Below, piece after piece: positions 1-8,254 of a stretch of DNA of 64,000 nucleotides (positions are counted from its first letter, which is position 1; every line of letters begins with the position of its first letter). The stretch is taken from NCBI GenBank assembly GCA_016234495.1, contig JACRBI010000048.1, positions 1 to 64,000 on the forward strand, given 5' to 3'. Both the position numbers and the translations under genes were made by a program. The notes under the pieces were generated by a model. That model was given only the letters and a program-made list of their open reading frames with translations, was not told where the DNA came from and ran no database searches. This stretch comes from Chloroflexota bacterium. Lineage in GTDB: Bacteria > Chloroflexota > Anaerolineae > Anaerolineales > Villigracilaceae.

Positions 1-216
1 AAGCCGCCAGCAACATCCAAAACCGATGCCGCCTTCAACCGCCACGCGGCGGTAGCCATAACGCGGATTGGCTCGGGCAGAAGTACGCATCTTTTACAAA
101 AACCGGGCGTCTTGAGCAGGACGACGCAACTCGTATCTGCCCACCGCGCGGGATATCCCGGTGTATCGACAGGCACCTCGCTGGGATAGCCCTTTGGTTT
201 CTACATGCTCAATCAT
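1..216 (-). pseudogene. IS3-family transposase OrfB, N-terminal part, broken and cut by window edge
   Basis: Reading leftward from the ATG at 216, the frame gives an OrfB-type start with the motifs GLSQRGACRYTGISR and NPRYGYRRV, both typical of the second ORF of IS3-family elements. An in-frame TAA at 94-96 interrupts it between these two blocks. After YGYRRV the familiar sequence seems to move to another frame, so a second lesion is likely. The start overlaps the end of OrfA by 8 nt, as usual for this family. The DDE catalytic core would lie left of the window. The element looks dead. Confidence 0.75.
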
Positions 217-508
217 GGCATGCCGCTCCTCGGCCATCAGGCTTTTTTTCCAGAAACTCGCGGATGGCATCATTTGCCAGCAGCGCTTCAGCCAACAGAC
301 GTTTCAGTTTTGCGTTTTCAACCTCCAGCGCTTTCAGTCGTTTGGCGTCTTCCACTTGCAAACCACCGTACTTGCGCTGCCAGCGATAGTAGGTGGCTAG
401 GCTGATTTGCTCTTCGCGGCAAAAATCTTCCACCGCTTCGCCTTTCGCCAATTCTTCATCGGCTTTACGCAAGAGTTTTACGATCTGTTCGGGCTTTCTT
501 CGGTTCAT
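209..508 (-). CDS. IS3-family transposase OrfA (IS407-like)
   Basis: This 99-residue protein has the usual OrfA layout. An N-terminal helix-turn-helix (about residues 5-50, with EQIVKLLRKADEE and ISLATYYRWQRKYGG) is followed by a leucine-zipper-like coiled coil (DAKRLKALEVENAKLKRLLA). It would bind the terminal inverted repeats and act together with OrfB. The sequence YYRWQRKYGG plus DAKRLKALE recalls the IS407 subgroup. OrfA itself is intact, but its partner OrfB is broken, so transposition in cis is unlikely. The element end appears to lie near 550-557. Confidence 0.85.
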   Translation of the reverse strand: MNRRKPEQIVKLLRKADEELAKGEAVEDFCREEQISLATYYRWQRKYGGLQVEDAKRLKALEVENAKLKRLLAEALLANDAIREFLEKKPDGRGAACHD

Positions 509-554
509 CAGAGTTTCGCTCCTTTTTGAGGCGCTCGACTCTCATTTTACTTGG

Positions 555-905
555 TCACATTTTCCAGAGCAGGTCAAGACCATATAGCCAGCCAGCTGCT
601 AAAGTGGGAAGCAAGGCAAGCAATCCTGTGATGAGATATGACCGTATTCTGTTGGGTTGAAAGTTGATGATGCTTTTCAAAGATGCCTGCTCGTACCGCA
701 GGGACAGGGCGATCAAAAACACTGCAATTACTTCGATGATCAGAATTGCAATGCCGACAAGAATACCAGCGCGTTGAAAATCAGCGGGCGACGCTGTTCT
801 GCCAGGTGCAAACAATGGAGCAAAGATGATGAAAGAAACTATGTTTGAGAAAACAGGTAAACCAATGAGAAGTATTCCTATTCTACTTTGTCGTTCTGTA
901 GCCAT
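555..905 (-). pseudogene. Truncated multi-TM membrane protein, possibly CPBP-type protease N-terminus
   Basis: The 116-residue product has three to four hydrophobic segments and starts after a clear Shine-Dalgarno (AAGGAG, 7 nt from the ATG at 905). The phrase ALSLRYEQASLKSI followed by a membrane helix resembles the N-terminal part of CPBP (CAAX-type) membrane proteases, which are normally 200-300 residues. The conserved EExxxR and HxxxN segments of that family are missing. The stop TGA (557-555) coincides with the first bases of what looks like the terminus of the IS3-family element. I infer that the insertion cut the gene and supplied the stop. The CPBP assignment is tentative. Confidence 0.5.
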
Positions 906-927
906 TCTTTCTCTCCTTGCACTTGGA

Positions 928-1117
928 TTGCAACGTGCGGGCCAAGGATATACGTTACTGGCAGGTGTGTTTCGACAGGCTCAACAACCAGGTGGGCACT
1001 TCGACAAGCTCAGTACAAGCGTGGACTCTGCCTGATATCCAGGAAAAACTCGAAGCGAGGAAAATACTTGAAAATGCCGCAGAATCCCACACGTCAGGTG
1101 CACGCTTTGTTAGCCTG
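928..1117 (-). other. attC-like recombination site (site B)
   Basis: The right end carries TGCACGCTTTGTTAGCCTG (1099-1117). The 13-nt TGCACGCTTTGTT block is identical to one in site A (1967-1979), and about 70 nt to its left is also visibly related between the two sites. Read on the minus strand this is an R''-type box (CAGGCTAAC) that closes the cassette carrying the 1168-1830 gene. The left limit is uncertain; a TTGCAAC at 928-934 may be the other outer box. Two copies of a TTCGACA(G/A)GCTCA motif (about 968 and 1000) sit inside and may be a later insertion. Confidence 0.4.
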
Positions 1118-1167
1118 CGGTTGCTTTGAAGCGACATAATTATTGTAAACGGACTTGCCATAAAATA

Positions 1168-1830
1168 CTAATCTGGCGGCAAATAGATTTTGACTTCAAA
1201 TTTCATTGACTCTATCCATGCTTTTTCATTTGGAATTAGATTATTTAATTTCAAATCAATGATTGTCAAAACTCCACGAGATGTGAGGATTTTAGAAGCG
1301 TCAATACTATTATCTCTTGGAAGGTTGAAAGAATCATTGAAAATAGCCTCATAATCGCTTTGATTAAAAACAAAACTAAAATCTCTTGTTAACCATTGTC
1401 TTTCATTATCGCCAGTGTTGGTCTCATTCCTGAACTGCCAACCTTGAATAAAAGTTGCGTTATTTCCTCCGCGAAACGGCGGAGTAACAATGCCCGCAAA
1501 ATTATCATCACATGGCTTGCCAATTTCATCACTGATATTCAAATCCCATCCGCCATTCTCTACCCAAAAACTGCTAGGAGTAAGACAAAAAACAAGCCCT
1601 TGAGTTATTTTCTTTTGAAAAGACTGCCCTCTTTTTATTTCTCCAGAAAAGGAACAAACCTTACCAATTTTTACGGTTGGATTAGTTAGATAATTTTTGG
1701 TGGGGTCATGAGTTGGAAATGGGTCTGCTATGGTTTCGCATGAAACTGAGCCGCGTGGATAGCCAATTACCACAAGAGCAACGGCTACAAAAAACAAAAT
1801 AGGGGCAAACCACAAATAGACTTTTTTCAC
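1168..1830 (-). CDS. Exported/anchored hypothetical protein, likely cassette cargo
   Basis: I do not recognise the family. The 220-residue product starts at a GTG and has one N-terminal hydrophobic segment (about residues 5-23) that would act as a signal anchor. A polar, extracytoplasmic-looking domain with several cysteines follows. The gene is clearly more AT-rich than its neighbours. It lies alone between a GTTAGCCTG at 1109-1117 and its exact reverse complement at 1851-1859. In cassette terms it reads in the sense direction of a minus-strand array. No Shine-Dalgarno is evident. Confidence 0.6.
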   Translation of the reverse strand: MKKVYLWFAPILFFVAVALVVIGYPRGSVSCETIADPFPTHDPTKNYLTNPTVKIGKVCSFSGEIKRGQSFQKKITQGLVFCLTPSSFWVENGGWDLNISDEIGKPCDDNFAGIVTPPFRGGNNATFIQGWQFRNETNTGDNERQWLTRDFSFVFNQSDYEAIFNDSFNLPRDNSIDASKILTSRGVLTIIDLKLNNLIPNEKAWIESMKFEVKIYLPPD

Positions 1831-1850
1831 TTTATCATTGTTTATGACAG

Positions 1851-1986
1851 CAGGCTAACGGTTTGCGTTAACGGCGGGTGGGTGGGCGAGGTGGTGGCAT
1901 GAGATGAAGAAAAAACTCAAAGCCAGAAAAATGCCAGTAAATCGCGCCGACTCCCCACCCGTCCGATGCACGCTTTGTTGGGTGGC
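1851..1986 (-). other. attC-like recombination site (site A)
   Basis: The 136-nt segment has imperfectly complementary arms: CAGGCTAAC...GCGTTAACGGCGGGTGGG on the left and CCCACCCGTCCGATGCACGC...GTTGGGTGGC on the right. The outer box GTTGGGT (1977-1983) fits the attC consensus GTTRRRY. Its outer sequences are not complementary to each other. Instead CAGGCTAAC matches the far end of cassette 1 (1109-1117), and GTTGGGTGGC matches the far end of cassette 2 (2520-2529). That is the relation expected when neighbouring cassettes share a recombined site. Confidence 0.5.
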
Positions 1987-2529
1987 GTCACGGAACGCGA
2001 GGTCTGATAATGAAGAAAAGACAACCAGCCCAAGCGAGAGCCAAAATTATTGCACAGGACTTGAATTTTAGCAAAGAGCAAAAAACCTGACTTACGAAAA
2101 CACGAATAATCAAGAGCCTGCGCAACTCGTGATCGTTCCAAAGGCTGAACCCGAAGCCAGAAAGGCAAACTAAACCTGCCTAGAAAATTGCGAGAAAAAG
2201 AGTCGTAACTTGACAGAACGAAAGGCCGATTAATCACGAGGCAGAGAGTGCGGCCAAGATGGGTTGACATAAAAAACGAGACAGCGAGCCGTGATAGAAA
2301 ACACCTGAAATCAATATGAAAGCGAAAACCTGACGCAATGAAAATGAAGAAGAGTCTTGGAAAGAAGCGCGGCTGCCAAATAAACTTGCTTTTCAAAACT
2401 AAATTGCCAGGACGAAGACTTGAAAGACTAGCAAGAAACCAGGGCTCAAAAAGGAACTTGGTTTTCAAAACTCAATTGCCAAACGAAACTTGTATTTCAA
2501 AGACTCATTTTTCACGAGAGCCACCCAAC
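1859..2529 (-). other. Cassette-like unit without a convincing gene
   Basis: This stretch is bounded by exact 10-bp inverted copies of GTTGGGTGGC (1977-1986) and GCCACCCAAC (2520-2529), with site A at its minus-strand 3' end. It contains an imperfect direct repeat of 27 nt (2383-2409 and 2455-2481). The only long frame (1917-2468, minus) runs into the attC-like site and has an implausible composition, so I do not call a gene. It may be a non-coding or degenerate cassette. Confidence 0.4.
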
Positions 2530-2674
2530 TAGTGTTTATACAGCCATTTGGCCGCCTAACGCCTTATATATTCCATAACAGCCATTATACGCCTACCCTA
2601 ATGAAACTGTAATCTTCCTCTCACGTCCCGCGCGGGCAAGGCTTTTCTTTTATGGGTACATCGTGCCCGCAGGG

Positions 2675-2687
2675 TATAATCCCCCGC
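2675..2687 (+). promoter_or_regulatory. Leaderless promoter -10 for the gene at 2688
   Basis: A perfect TATAAT at 2675-2680 is followed by 7 nt and then the ATG at 2688. Transcription would start at or next to the ATG, and no ribosome binding site is present. No good -35 is visible. Confidence 0.5.
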
Positions 2688-3059
2688 ATGGAATTTTTCT
2701 TCCCCGAAGACAACCTAACCCGCGCAGTCCCTGAAGAAACAAAGATTGCCTCCCTCTCCGCCCAGCCATATCCCGATGGCCGCCGTTTGCGCGTCAACCT
2801 CGAAGTCACCCCCTTTCAAAAGCGCCCCTACATCGAGGTTACCCTCCACAACGCGGATGGGGATGAAGTCGCCTCCACCAACATTGTCGAACCCGTGAGC
2901 TGGAAACTCGAATTCACCATGCACCTGCGCGGCGAACTCAAGAATCCATACACCCTCAACGCGCGACTGTACTACCCCGATGGACCTTCCGACGAACCGC
3001 GTCAATTCTCTTTTGATGTGGAACCGCTTCCCCCTCCGCCCGCACCTGATTCCAATTAA
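2688..3059 (+). CDS. Conserved hypothetical protein, beta-rich
   Basis: The family is not recognised. The 123-residue product is soluble, has no signal peptide, and alternates short strands with polar turns (RRLRVNLEVTPF, YIEVTLHNADGDEVAS, YTLNARLYYPDG), which suggests a small beta-sandwich. It ends in a proline-rich tail. I chose the ATG at 2688 over a longer frame because a TATAAT box ends 7 nt before it, and codons upstream would lie in the promoter. It stands alone, ahead of a lipoprotein gene in the same direction. Confidence 0.7.
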   Translation: MEFFFPEDNLTRAVPEETKIASLSAQPYPDGRRLRVNLEVTPFQKRPYIEVTLHNADGDEVASTNIVEPVSWKLEFTMHLRGELKNPYTLNARLYYPDGPSDEPRQFSFDVEPLPPPPAPDSN

Positions 3060-3233
3060 TTGACATCATCCATGCCCTTGCATTTCCCTGCTCATCCTAC
3101 AAGCATGTCGCTGCGAGGCGTTCTTGGTTTTTGCCGAAGCCGCCTCCTAATCATATGGGATTGCCTCGTCGGAAAGAGCAAGAACCCTCCTCGCTACAAC
3201 ATAATGAGAATTGCTGATTTTCCTTCTCCCCGT

Positions 3234-5078
3234 ATGAAAATTATTTATAGCCTAATTATCATCAGCCTCCTACTCTTTGGCTGTTCCCAACCCACGAGCG
3301 AGCTTGCCATCTCCAATACTGCCCCCACACCCGTCAGCGAAGCAACCAGCACTTTGGAAGCCTCCCAACTCAACGGGCAGGGTGAAGCGATCTTCCTCTC
3401 CATCGAAGAGAATGGGTACGCCCACCTTTTCATCGTCCAACCACAGGGACTGCCCCTCACGCGCATCACCACAGGCGAATGGTCTGACATTGCCCCCACC
3501 CTCAGCCCTGACCGTTCCCAACTCGCCTTCGCCTCAGACCGCAGCGGTTTCTGGGACTTGTACGTTATGGACTTGCAGTCGGGTGGCGTAACCCAAATTA
3601 CCGATTCACCCGAATACGACTCTGCTCCCTCGTGGTCACCCGATGGGCAATGGCTGGTCTACGAAACCTATCTCAACGAAAACCTTGAAGTTTCGGTTGT
3701 CTCGGTCAATGACCGCTCCGCCGAGATCATCCCGCTTACGCAGAATCCCGCCTCCGATCATTCCCCCGTCTGGGCGCCCGATGGCAGGCACGTGGCCTTC
3801 ATCTCTTCTCGCGGCGGCGATAGTGACGTCTGGCTCGCCAGCCTCGACCTCGCGGGTGATGAACGCTATCAAAACTTAAGCAATACTCCCTTCGCCTCCG
3901 AGAATTATCCCGTCTGGAATTATGACGGCTCTCAATTATTGTGGTCATCCATCTCGCAGACTGTCGGCTACAGCGGCTTATACATTTGGGATGCGAACGA
4001 ACCCACCCGCGCCGCGTATTGGATCGGTGACGGCCTCATGGGCGCATGGGATGAAACCGCGCAGCGAGTCATCGCGGTTACCAGCGCGCCCAATCAATAC
4101 TATCTTACGTCGTACGACTTGCAAGGCAATCTCCTGCTCGCGCCTTCTCCATTAAGTGGCCGCGTCCGTGGGCTTACCTGGGGCTCCGCTGCGCTATCGA
4201 ACCCCCTGCCGAATTCATTCACTCAGGCGGCAAATGACGCGCTTCCCGTGCTTTGGTCGCCTGCCGTTACGCCAGGCCCCGATGTGCCCGGGCAACGCTG
4301 GTATGTTGTCCCCGTTGAAAATGTGCAGGCTCCCTTCCCGCAGTTGCACGATCTTGTGGACGAATCCTTTATCGCCCTGCGCGAACGCTTCATCCTCGAA
4401 GCAGGCTGGGATGCCTTCGCAAGTTTGGAAAATGCCTTTGTCCCGCTCACCACCAGCCTCGAACCTGGCATGGAAGAGGATTGGCTCTACACAGGCCGCG
4501 CTTTTGCCATCAACTCGCTCATGGCGAATGCAGGTTGGATGGTGACCTTGCGCGAAGACATCGGCGCGCAAACCTACTGGCGGGTTTATATCCGCTGTTG
4601 GGTGCAGGATGGCTCGCTCGGTGAACCGATCCACAACGCGCCGTGGAATTTGAGCGCCCGCTATGAACTTGACCCCCGCACCTATGAGCAGGGCGGCGAA
4701 TATGCCCCCGTCCCTTCTGGTTATTGGGTGGATGTGACCGATCTCGTCTCCGCCTATGGCTGGGAACGGCTGCCCGCGCTGCCAAACTGGCGCACCTTTT
4801 ACAATGGCGCACGCTTTACCGAATTCGCCCTCACCAATGATTTGGATTGGTACACCGCCATGCGCGAGCTTTATCCTGCCGAAGCGCTCGTCACCCCGAC
4901 CCGTGTGCTGGCTCCCACCCTCACCCCAACCAACACTGCCACAAATACCCCCACGCCCCGTCCCACCCGCACCCCGCGCATAACCTTCACGCCTTCCCTA
5001 TCGCCCACTGCCACCCTGCCGCCCACAGCCACATTACCGCCCTCATCCACGCCCACGCCGCCGACGGTTATTCCGTGA
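3234..5078 (+). CDS. Lipoprotein with TolB-like beta-propeller
   Basis: The 614-residue product begins with a lipoprotein signal: MKIIYSLIIISLLLFGCSQ with the lipobox LFGC. A series of TolB/WD40-like propeller blades follows at about residues 45-330 (motifs such as DIAPTLSPDRSQLAFASD, SAPSWSPDGQWLVY, SPVWAPDGRHVAF). A second globular domain covers about 370-570. The last 45 residues are a Thr/Pro-rich tail (TPTNTATNTPTPRPTRTP) of the type seen in Chloroflexota cell-surface proteins. A role in binding at the cell surface is likely, but the ligand is unknown. The start at 3234 is chosen because the lipobox then sits at the right distance; the frame itself is open back to 3060. Confidence 0.8.
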   Translation: MKIIYSLIIISLLLFGCSQPTSELAISNTAPTPVSEATSTLEASQLNGQGEAIFLSIEENGYAHLFIVQPQGLPLTRITTGEWSDIAPTLSPDRSQLAFASDRSGFWDLYVMDLQSGGVTQITDSPEYDSAPSWSPDGQWLVYETYLNENLEVSVVSVNDRSAEIIPLTQNPASDHSPVWAPDGRHVAFISSRGGDSDVWLASLDLAGDERYQNLSNTPFASENYPVWNYDGSQLLWSSISQTVGYSGLYIWDANEPTRAAYWIGDGLMGAWDETAQRVIAVTSAPNQYYLTSYDLQGNLLLAPSPLSGRVRGLTWGSAALSNPLPNSFTQAANDALPVLWSPAVTPGPDVPGQRWYVVPVENVQAPFPQLHDLVDESFIALRERFILEAGWDAFASLENAFVPLTTSLEPGMEEDWLYTGRAFAINSLMANAGWMVTLREDIGAQTYWRVYIRCWVQDGSLGEPIHNAPWNLSARYELDPRTYEQGGEYAPVPSGYWVDVTDLVSAYGWERLPALPNWRTFYNGARFTEFALTNDLDWYTAMRELYPAEALVTPTRVLAPTLTPTNTATNTPTPRPTRTPRITFTPSLSPTATLPPTATLPPSSTPTPPTVIP

Positions 5079-5081
5079 TTT

Positions 5082-5146
5082 AAGACTCTGGACTCCATCA
5101 GCTTGCTGATGGATGCTTCAGGCAGCAAGCTGCCTGACTCCAGAGT
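5082..5146 (+). terminator. Hairpin region between lipoprotein genes
   Basis: Complementary segments (GACTCTGGA near 5085 and TCCAGAGT near 5139) enclose two smaller hairpins (CATCAGCTTGCTGATG and GGCAGCAAGCTGCC). No long U-run follows. It may end the upstream transcript or be a small palindromic repeat. Confidence 0.4.
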
Positions 5147-5162
5147 TTCGCAAACTATAATA

Positions 5163-6245
5163 ATGAAACCCAACAAATCGATCCTCCCCCTTTTACTGCT
5201 ATTCCTCTCCGCCTGCTCGAGCGGGATAGGTGGAGTCACCCCCACGCCAGTAATTGCCATTGTGGCCGACCAGCCCGAAGTCGCGTTTGAGGCGGGGATC
5301 ACTCCATCGCCTGTGCCGTTTCAATTTAGTCTCCCTACTCCGGGCGCGGAACCTGTCTCGGCGTGGCGTCCACCCTTGTACCCAATTCCCTGGGCCATGT
5401 CGGCCTACGATCATTTTTATTTTGCCCGTCCCATCGCCGCGGACATGGTCAACTGGCCTTCTGCAGATTATCGCTATGGCGGCGTCTTCTTTGGGCGCAG
5501 CATCGTCCACACCGGTGTGGATATTCCCACACCCGAAGGCACGCCGATCATGGCCGCAGGACCAGGCACCATCGTGTGGACGGGCTGGGGCTTGTTTAGC
5601 GAAACGCCGGGGAATCAGGATGATCCATATGGGCTGGCAGTTGCCATCCGCCACGACTTTGGGTACAACGACCAGCAGCTTTACACTATTTATGCGCACA
5701 TGAGCATGATGAACGTGATCGTCGGCCAGCACGTGGAAACGGGGGAGGTGATCGGCTTTGTCGGGTCAACGGGCGCAACCACAGGGCCGCACGTTCATTT
5801 TGAAGTGCGCTTTCCTCATAACTCCTTCTTTTATACCTATAACCCCGAGTTGTGGATCGCTCCTCCGCAAGGCTGGGGTGTGCTGGTTGGGCGCATGATG
5901 AATGAAAAAGGGGAATTGATTCAGCAGGTGAACGTTACCGTAACCTCGGAAGCAACAGGGGATATTTTTGTGGTACGAACCTATGGCAAGGGCGGGGCAG
6001 TAAACTCTGACCCGTATTACAACGAGAACCTTGTTCTCGGTGATCTGCCTGCGGGCATTTACAAAGTCTCATTCCGCTATGCCGATGAAGCCAAAGACAG
6101 GCAAACCTGGGTGGAGATTTTCCCAGGGCAAGTCACATACTTCACCTTCCATGGGAAGGATGGCTTTGCTACAGAACGCCCGCCCGTTCCCACGTTGGAC
6201 TTTTTACCCTCCGCCCTGCCATCTACTTCCACACCTCAGCCCTAA
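5163..6245 (+). CDS. M23-family metallopeptidase lipoprotein
   Basis: The 360-residue protein has a lipoprotein signal (LLLLFLSACSS; Cys about residue 18). A peptidase M23 (LytM/lysostaphin-like) domain covers about residues 105-225, with the zinc-site motifs HTGVD and GPHVHFE plus YAHM. These enzymes cut peptidoglycan cross-links or, when inactive, regulate other hydrolases. All the expected His/Asp ligands are present, so activity is plausible. A beta-rich C-terminal domain (about 240-335) resembles a carboxypeptidase-regulatory-like fold. The start at 5163 is chosen for the signal peptide. It follows the propeller lipoprotein in the same direction. Confidence 0.85.
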   Translation: MKPNKSILPLLLLFLSACSSGIGGVTPTPVIAIVADQPEVAFEAGITPSPVPFQFSLPTPGAEPVSAWRPPLYPIPWAMSAYDHFYFARPIAADMVNWPSADYRYGGVFFGRSIVHTGVDIPTPEGTPIMAAGPGTIVWTGWGLFSETPGNQDDPYGLAVAIRHDFGYNDQQLYTIYAHMSMMNVIVGQHVETGEVIGFVGSTGATTGPHVHFEVRFPHNSFFYTYNPELWIAPPQGWGVLVGRMMNEKGELIQQVNVTVTSEATGDIFVVRTYGKGGAVNSDPYYNENLVLGDLPAGIYKVSFRYADEAKDRQTWVEIFPGQVTYFTFHGKDGFATERPPVPTLDFLPSALPSTSTPQP

Positions 6246-6279
6246 CCTGACTTTTGCAAAGTCGTTTTTTTTCGTACAC

Positions 6280-6360
6280 GGAAGGCAGGAGCCTACGGAT
6301 TCTTGCATAAAAAAACGGAGAATTCTCCGTTTGTTCCGTGAAGTCCGTGTACAAAACACC
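6280..6360. repeat. Imperfect palindrome with inner hairpin, terminator-like
   Basis: GTACACGGA near 6275 pairs with TCCGTGTAC near 6345, and CGGAGAATTCTCCG (about 6316-6329) forms an inner hairpin flanked by A- and T-runs. Similar ACACGGA...TCCGTG hairpins occur at 60785-60880 and, more distantly, at 31270 and 38265. The inner hairpin could serve as a bidirectional terminator before recA. Confidence 0.5.
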
Positions 6361-6388
6361 TTGACGCACTGAACATCTGTGCTATACT
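6361..6388 (+). promoter_or_regulatory. recA promoter with an SOS-box-like element
   Basis: TTGACG (6361-6366), a 16-bp spacer and TATACT (6383-6388) form a good housekeeping promoter. The spacer contains GAACATCTGTGC (6371-6382), one base off the Bacillus-type SOS box GAAC-N4-GTTC. LexA control of recA is well known, but which box this lineage uses is unknown to me. Confidence 0.6.
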
Positions 6389-6405
6389 CTCGAAATATAA
6401 TTAGC

Positions 6406-6462
6406 AAGGGCGACCCTTCAATATTTTAAAGTGCTTGAATCATCACGGGCGGGTCGCCCCTA
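6406..6462. repeat. Palindromic repeat in the recA leader
   Basis: GGGCGACC near 6408 and GGTCGCCC near 6451 are complementary and enclose an AT-rich loop. The unit ends in CCCCTAC and resembles GTAGGGGCG... elements at 45812, 31693 and 54283. It lies between the recA promoter and the start codon, so it should be transcribed. Confidence 0.55.
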
Positions 6463-6491
6463 CACTTACACCTGTACTGGAGAACTGAACA

Positions 6492-7613
6492 ATGGCTCGA
6501 AAATCCCGTTCAACCGAACAACCCTCTGAAACTCAAAATTCAAATATGGACTCTGCCAAGCGTGCAATGCTTGATAAAGCCCTGGGTGATATTATTAAAA
6601 ATTTCGGCGAAGGTTCCATCATGCCTCTCGGCAAAGCGCAGGCCATGGTGACCGAAGTCTTCCCGACAGGTTCCCTGTCCCTCGATATTGCCCTCGGCGT
6701 GGGCGGTGTTCCCCGCGGACGCATCATGGAAATTTACGGGCCAGAGTCCTCCGGGAAAACCACCCTTTGCCAGCACATCGTTGCCGAAGCGCAAAAGGCT
6801 GGCGGCACCGCTGCCTTCATTGACATGGAACATGCCCTCGACCCGGTCTATGCCGCGCGCGTTGGCGTGGATATTGATAACCTGCTTGTCTCGCAGCCAG
6901 ATACCGGTGAACAGGCGCTTGAGATCGTTGAAACCCTCGTGCGCTCCGGTGCTGTGGATGTGGTTGTCATCGACTCCGTTGCCGCGCTCGTTCCCCGCTC
7001 CGAAATCGAAGGTGACATGGGCGATGCCACCATGGGTGTGCAAGCCCGTCTCATGTCTCAGGCGTTGCGCAAACTTTCAGGCGCGATCAACCAAACCAAA
7101 ACTTCTGTTATCTTTACCAACCAACTTCGCCAGAAAATCGGCGTCATGTTCGGCAACCCCGAAACCACCACCGGCGGACAAGCCCTCAAGTTCTATGCTT
7201 CTGTTCGGCTCGATGTGCGCCGTATTCAATCCATCAAAGTTGGCGAGGAAGTCATCGGCAATCGCACGCGCGTCAAAGTGGTTAAGAACAAACTTGCGGC
7301 GCCGTTCCGTACTGCCGAGTTCGATATTATGTTCAACGAAGGCATCTCAAAGGCTGGCGATGTTCTCGATTTGGCGACCAAGTTCGAGGTACTCACCAAG
7401 CGCGGCGCATTCTTCTCCTATGGCGATATCCGCATTGGTCAGGGACGCGAGAATGCCAAGGATTATCTCCGCAGCAATCTCGATATGATGTCCGAGATCG
7501 AAGGCATTATTCGCCAGAAAGCCCTCAGCGGCGAAATCGCCCTCCCGCTCGATATTGGCGGTGATGGCGTCAACGCACTTGATACAGGCGCTGCGGTGGA
7601 AGAAGAATTGTAG
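6492..7613 (+). CDS. recA: Recombinase RecA
   Basis: RecA binds single-stranded DNA, drives strand exchange and activates LexA self-cleavage. The 373-residue length is normal. Visible marks are the Walker A box GPESSGKTT (about residue 84), the aromatic/Walker B region VVIDSVAAL, the L1/L2 region with [20 protein letters not shown], and the C-terminal domain. The tail is less acidic than in Escherichia coli but ends in EEEL. The start follows GGAG by 10 nt. It is transcribed alone from the promoter at 6361, through a leader that contains a palindromic repeat. Confidence 0.98.
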   Translation: MARKSRSTEQPSETQNSNMDSAKRAMLDKALGDIIKNFGEGSIMPLGKAQAMVTEVFPTGSLSLDIALGVGGVPRGRIMEIYGPESSGKTTLCQHIVAEAQKAGGTAAFIDMEHALDPVYAARVGVDIDNLLVSQPDTGEQALEIVETLVRSGAVDVVVIDSVAALVPRSEIEGDMGDATMGVQARLMSQALRKLSGAINQTKTSVIFTNQLRQKIGVMFGNPETTTGGQALKFYASVRLDVRRIQSIKVGEEVIGNRTRVKVVKNKLAAPFRTAEFDIMFNEGISKAGDVLDLATKFEVLTKRGAFFSYGDIRIGQGRENAKDYLRSNLDMMSEIEGIIRQKALSGEIALPLDIGGDGVNALDTGAAVEEEL

Positions 7614-7703
7614 AGCGAAATCACGGACCGCGGACTTAAGTCCCCAATCCAGACTCATAAAGTCGCAGAGGATTTCCCTGTGACTTTATGGTTTAATGAT
7701 GAC

Positions 7704-8246
7704 ATGCTTCGCTTCACACTCCGCCCGGGCCTGTTCGCTGTTCTATTGAGTTTGATCCTCGCTCAAGCATGTGCGCCTCAGGCAACATCCACGCCTTTTC
7801 GCCCGCCGACACCGCCTGCGCCAACGCAGATCCTTGCGACAACGACATCCATACCAGTCAACACACCTGTTCCAACCTCAACGATTATGCCGACTGTAAC
7901 AGGTCCATGTACGAATAATCTGACATTCATTGACGACATCACCATTGAGGACTTCGCAACCGTCCCCCCCGGCTCAAGCATGGACAAGCAATGGCTCGTT
8001 TCCAACAGCGGCACATGTAACTGGGACTCGACTTATCACCTGAAATGGATCGGTGGCGAGATGTTCGGCGCGGCAGATACCCAGCCCATGTTCCCCGCCC
8101 GCGCAGGGACTCAAGCTACATTGCGGATTCTCTTCACTGCTCCAACAGTCGAGGGAACCTATGAAAGTGCGTGGCAGGCTTACGACCCGGATGGAATCGC
8201 GTTTGGTGACGCCGTTTTTATTACTGTTAGTGTATCCCCACCTTAG
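7704..8246 (+). CDS. Lipoprotein with NBR1-type Ig-like domain
   Basis: The 180-residue product has a lipoprotein signal (LLSLILAQAC), a Pro/Thr-rich linker (about 25-60) and one C-terminal domain. That domain has the hallmarks of the NBR1-like Ig fold: FIDDITIEDFATVPPGS, KQWLVSNSGTCNW, and FTAPTVEGTYESAWQAYDPD. This domain is frequent in Chloroflexota surface proteins, and its ligand is unknown. The chosen ATG lies 6 nt after TTTAAT (7692-7697), with no Shine-Dalgarno, so it may be leaderless. Confidence 0.8.
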   Translation: MLRFTLRPGLFAVLLSLILAQACAPQATSTPFRPPTPPAPTQILATTTSIPVNTPVPTSTIMPTVTGPCTNNLTFIDDITIEDFATVPPGSSMDKQWLVSNSGTCNWDSTYHLKWIGGEMFGAADTQPMFPARAGTQATLRILFTAPTVEGTYESAWQAYDPDGIAFGDAVFITVSVSPP

Positions 8247-8254
8247 GAGTAGAT

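Noticed and set aside
1917-2468. 183-residue frame on the minus strand
   Set aside because: Composition rich in Phe, Ser, Arg and Leu without a domain pattern; it runs into the attC-like site and has no ribosome binding site.
5156-5161. TATAAT box just before the M23 lipoprotein start
   Set aside because: Only 1 nt separates it from the ATG, so transcription would begin inside the gene; probably chance.
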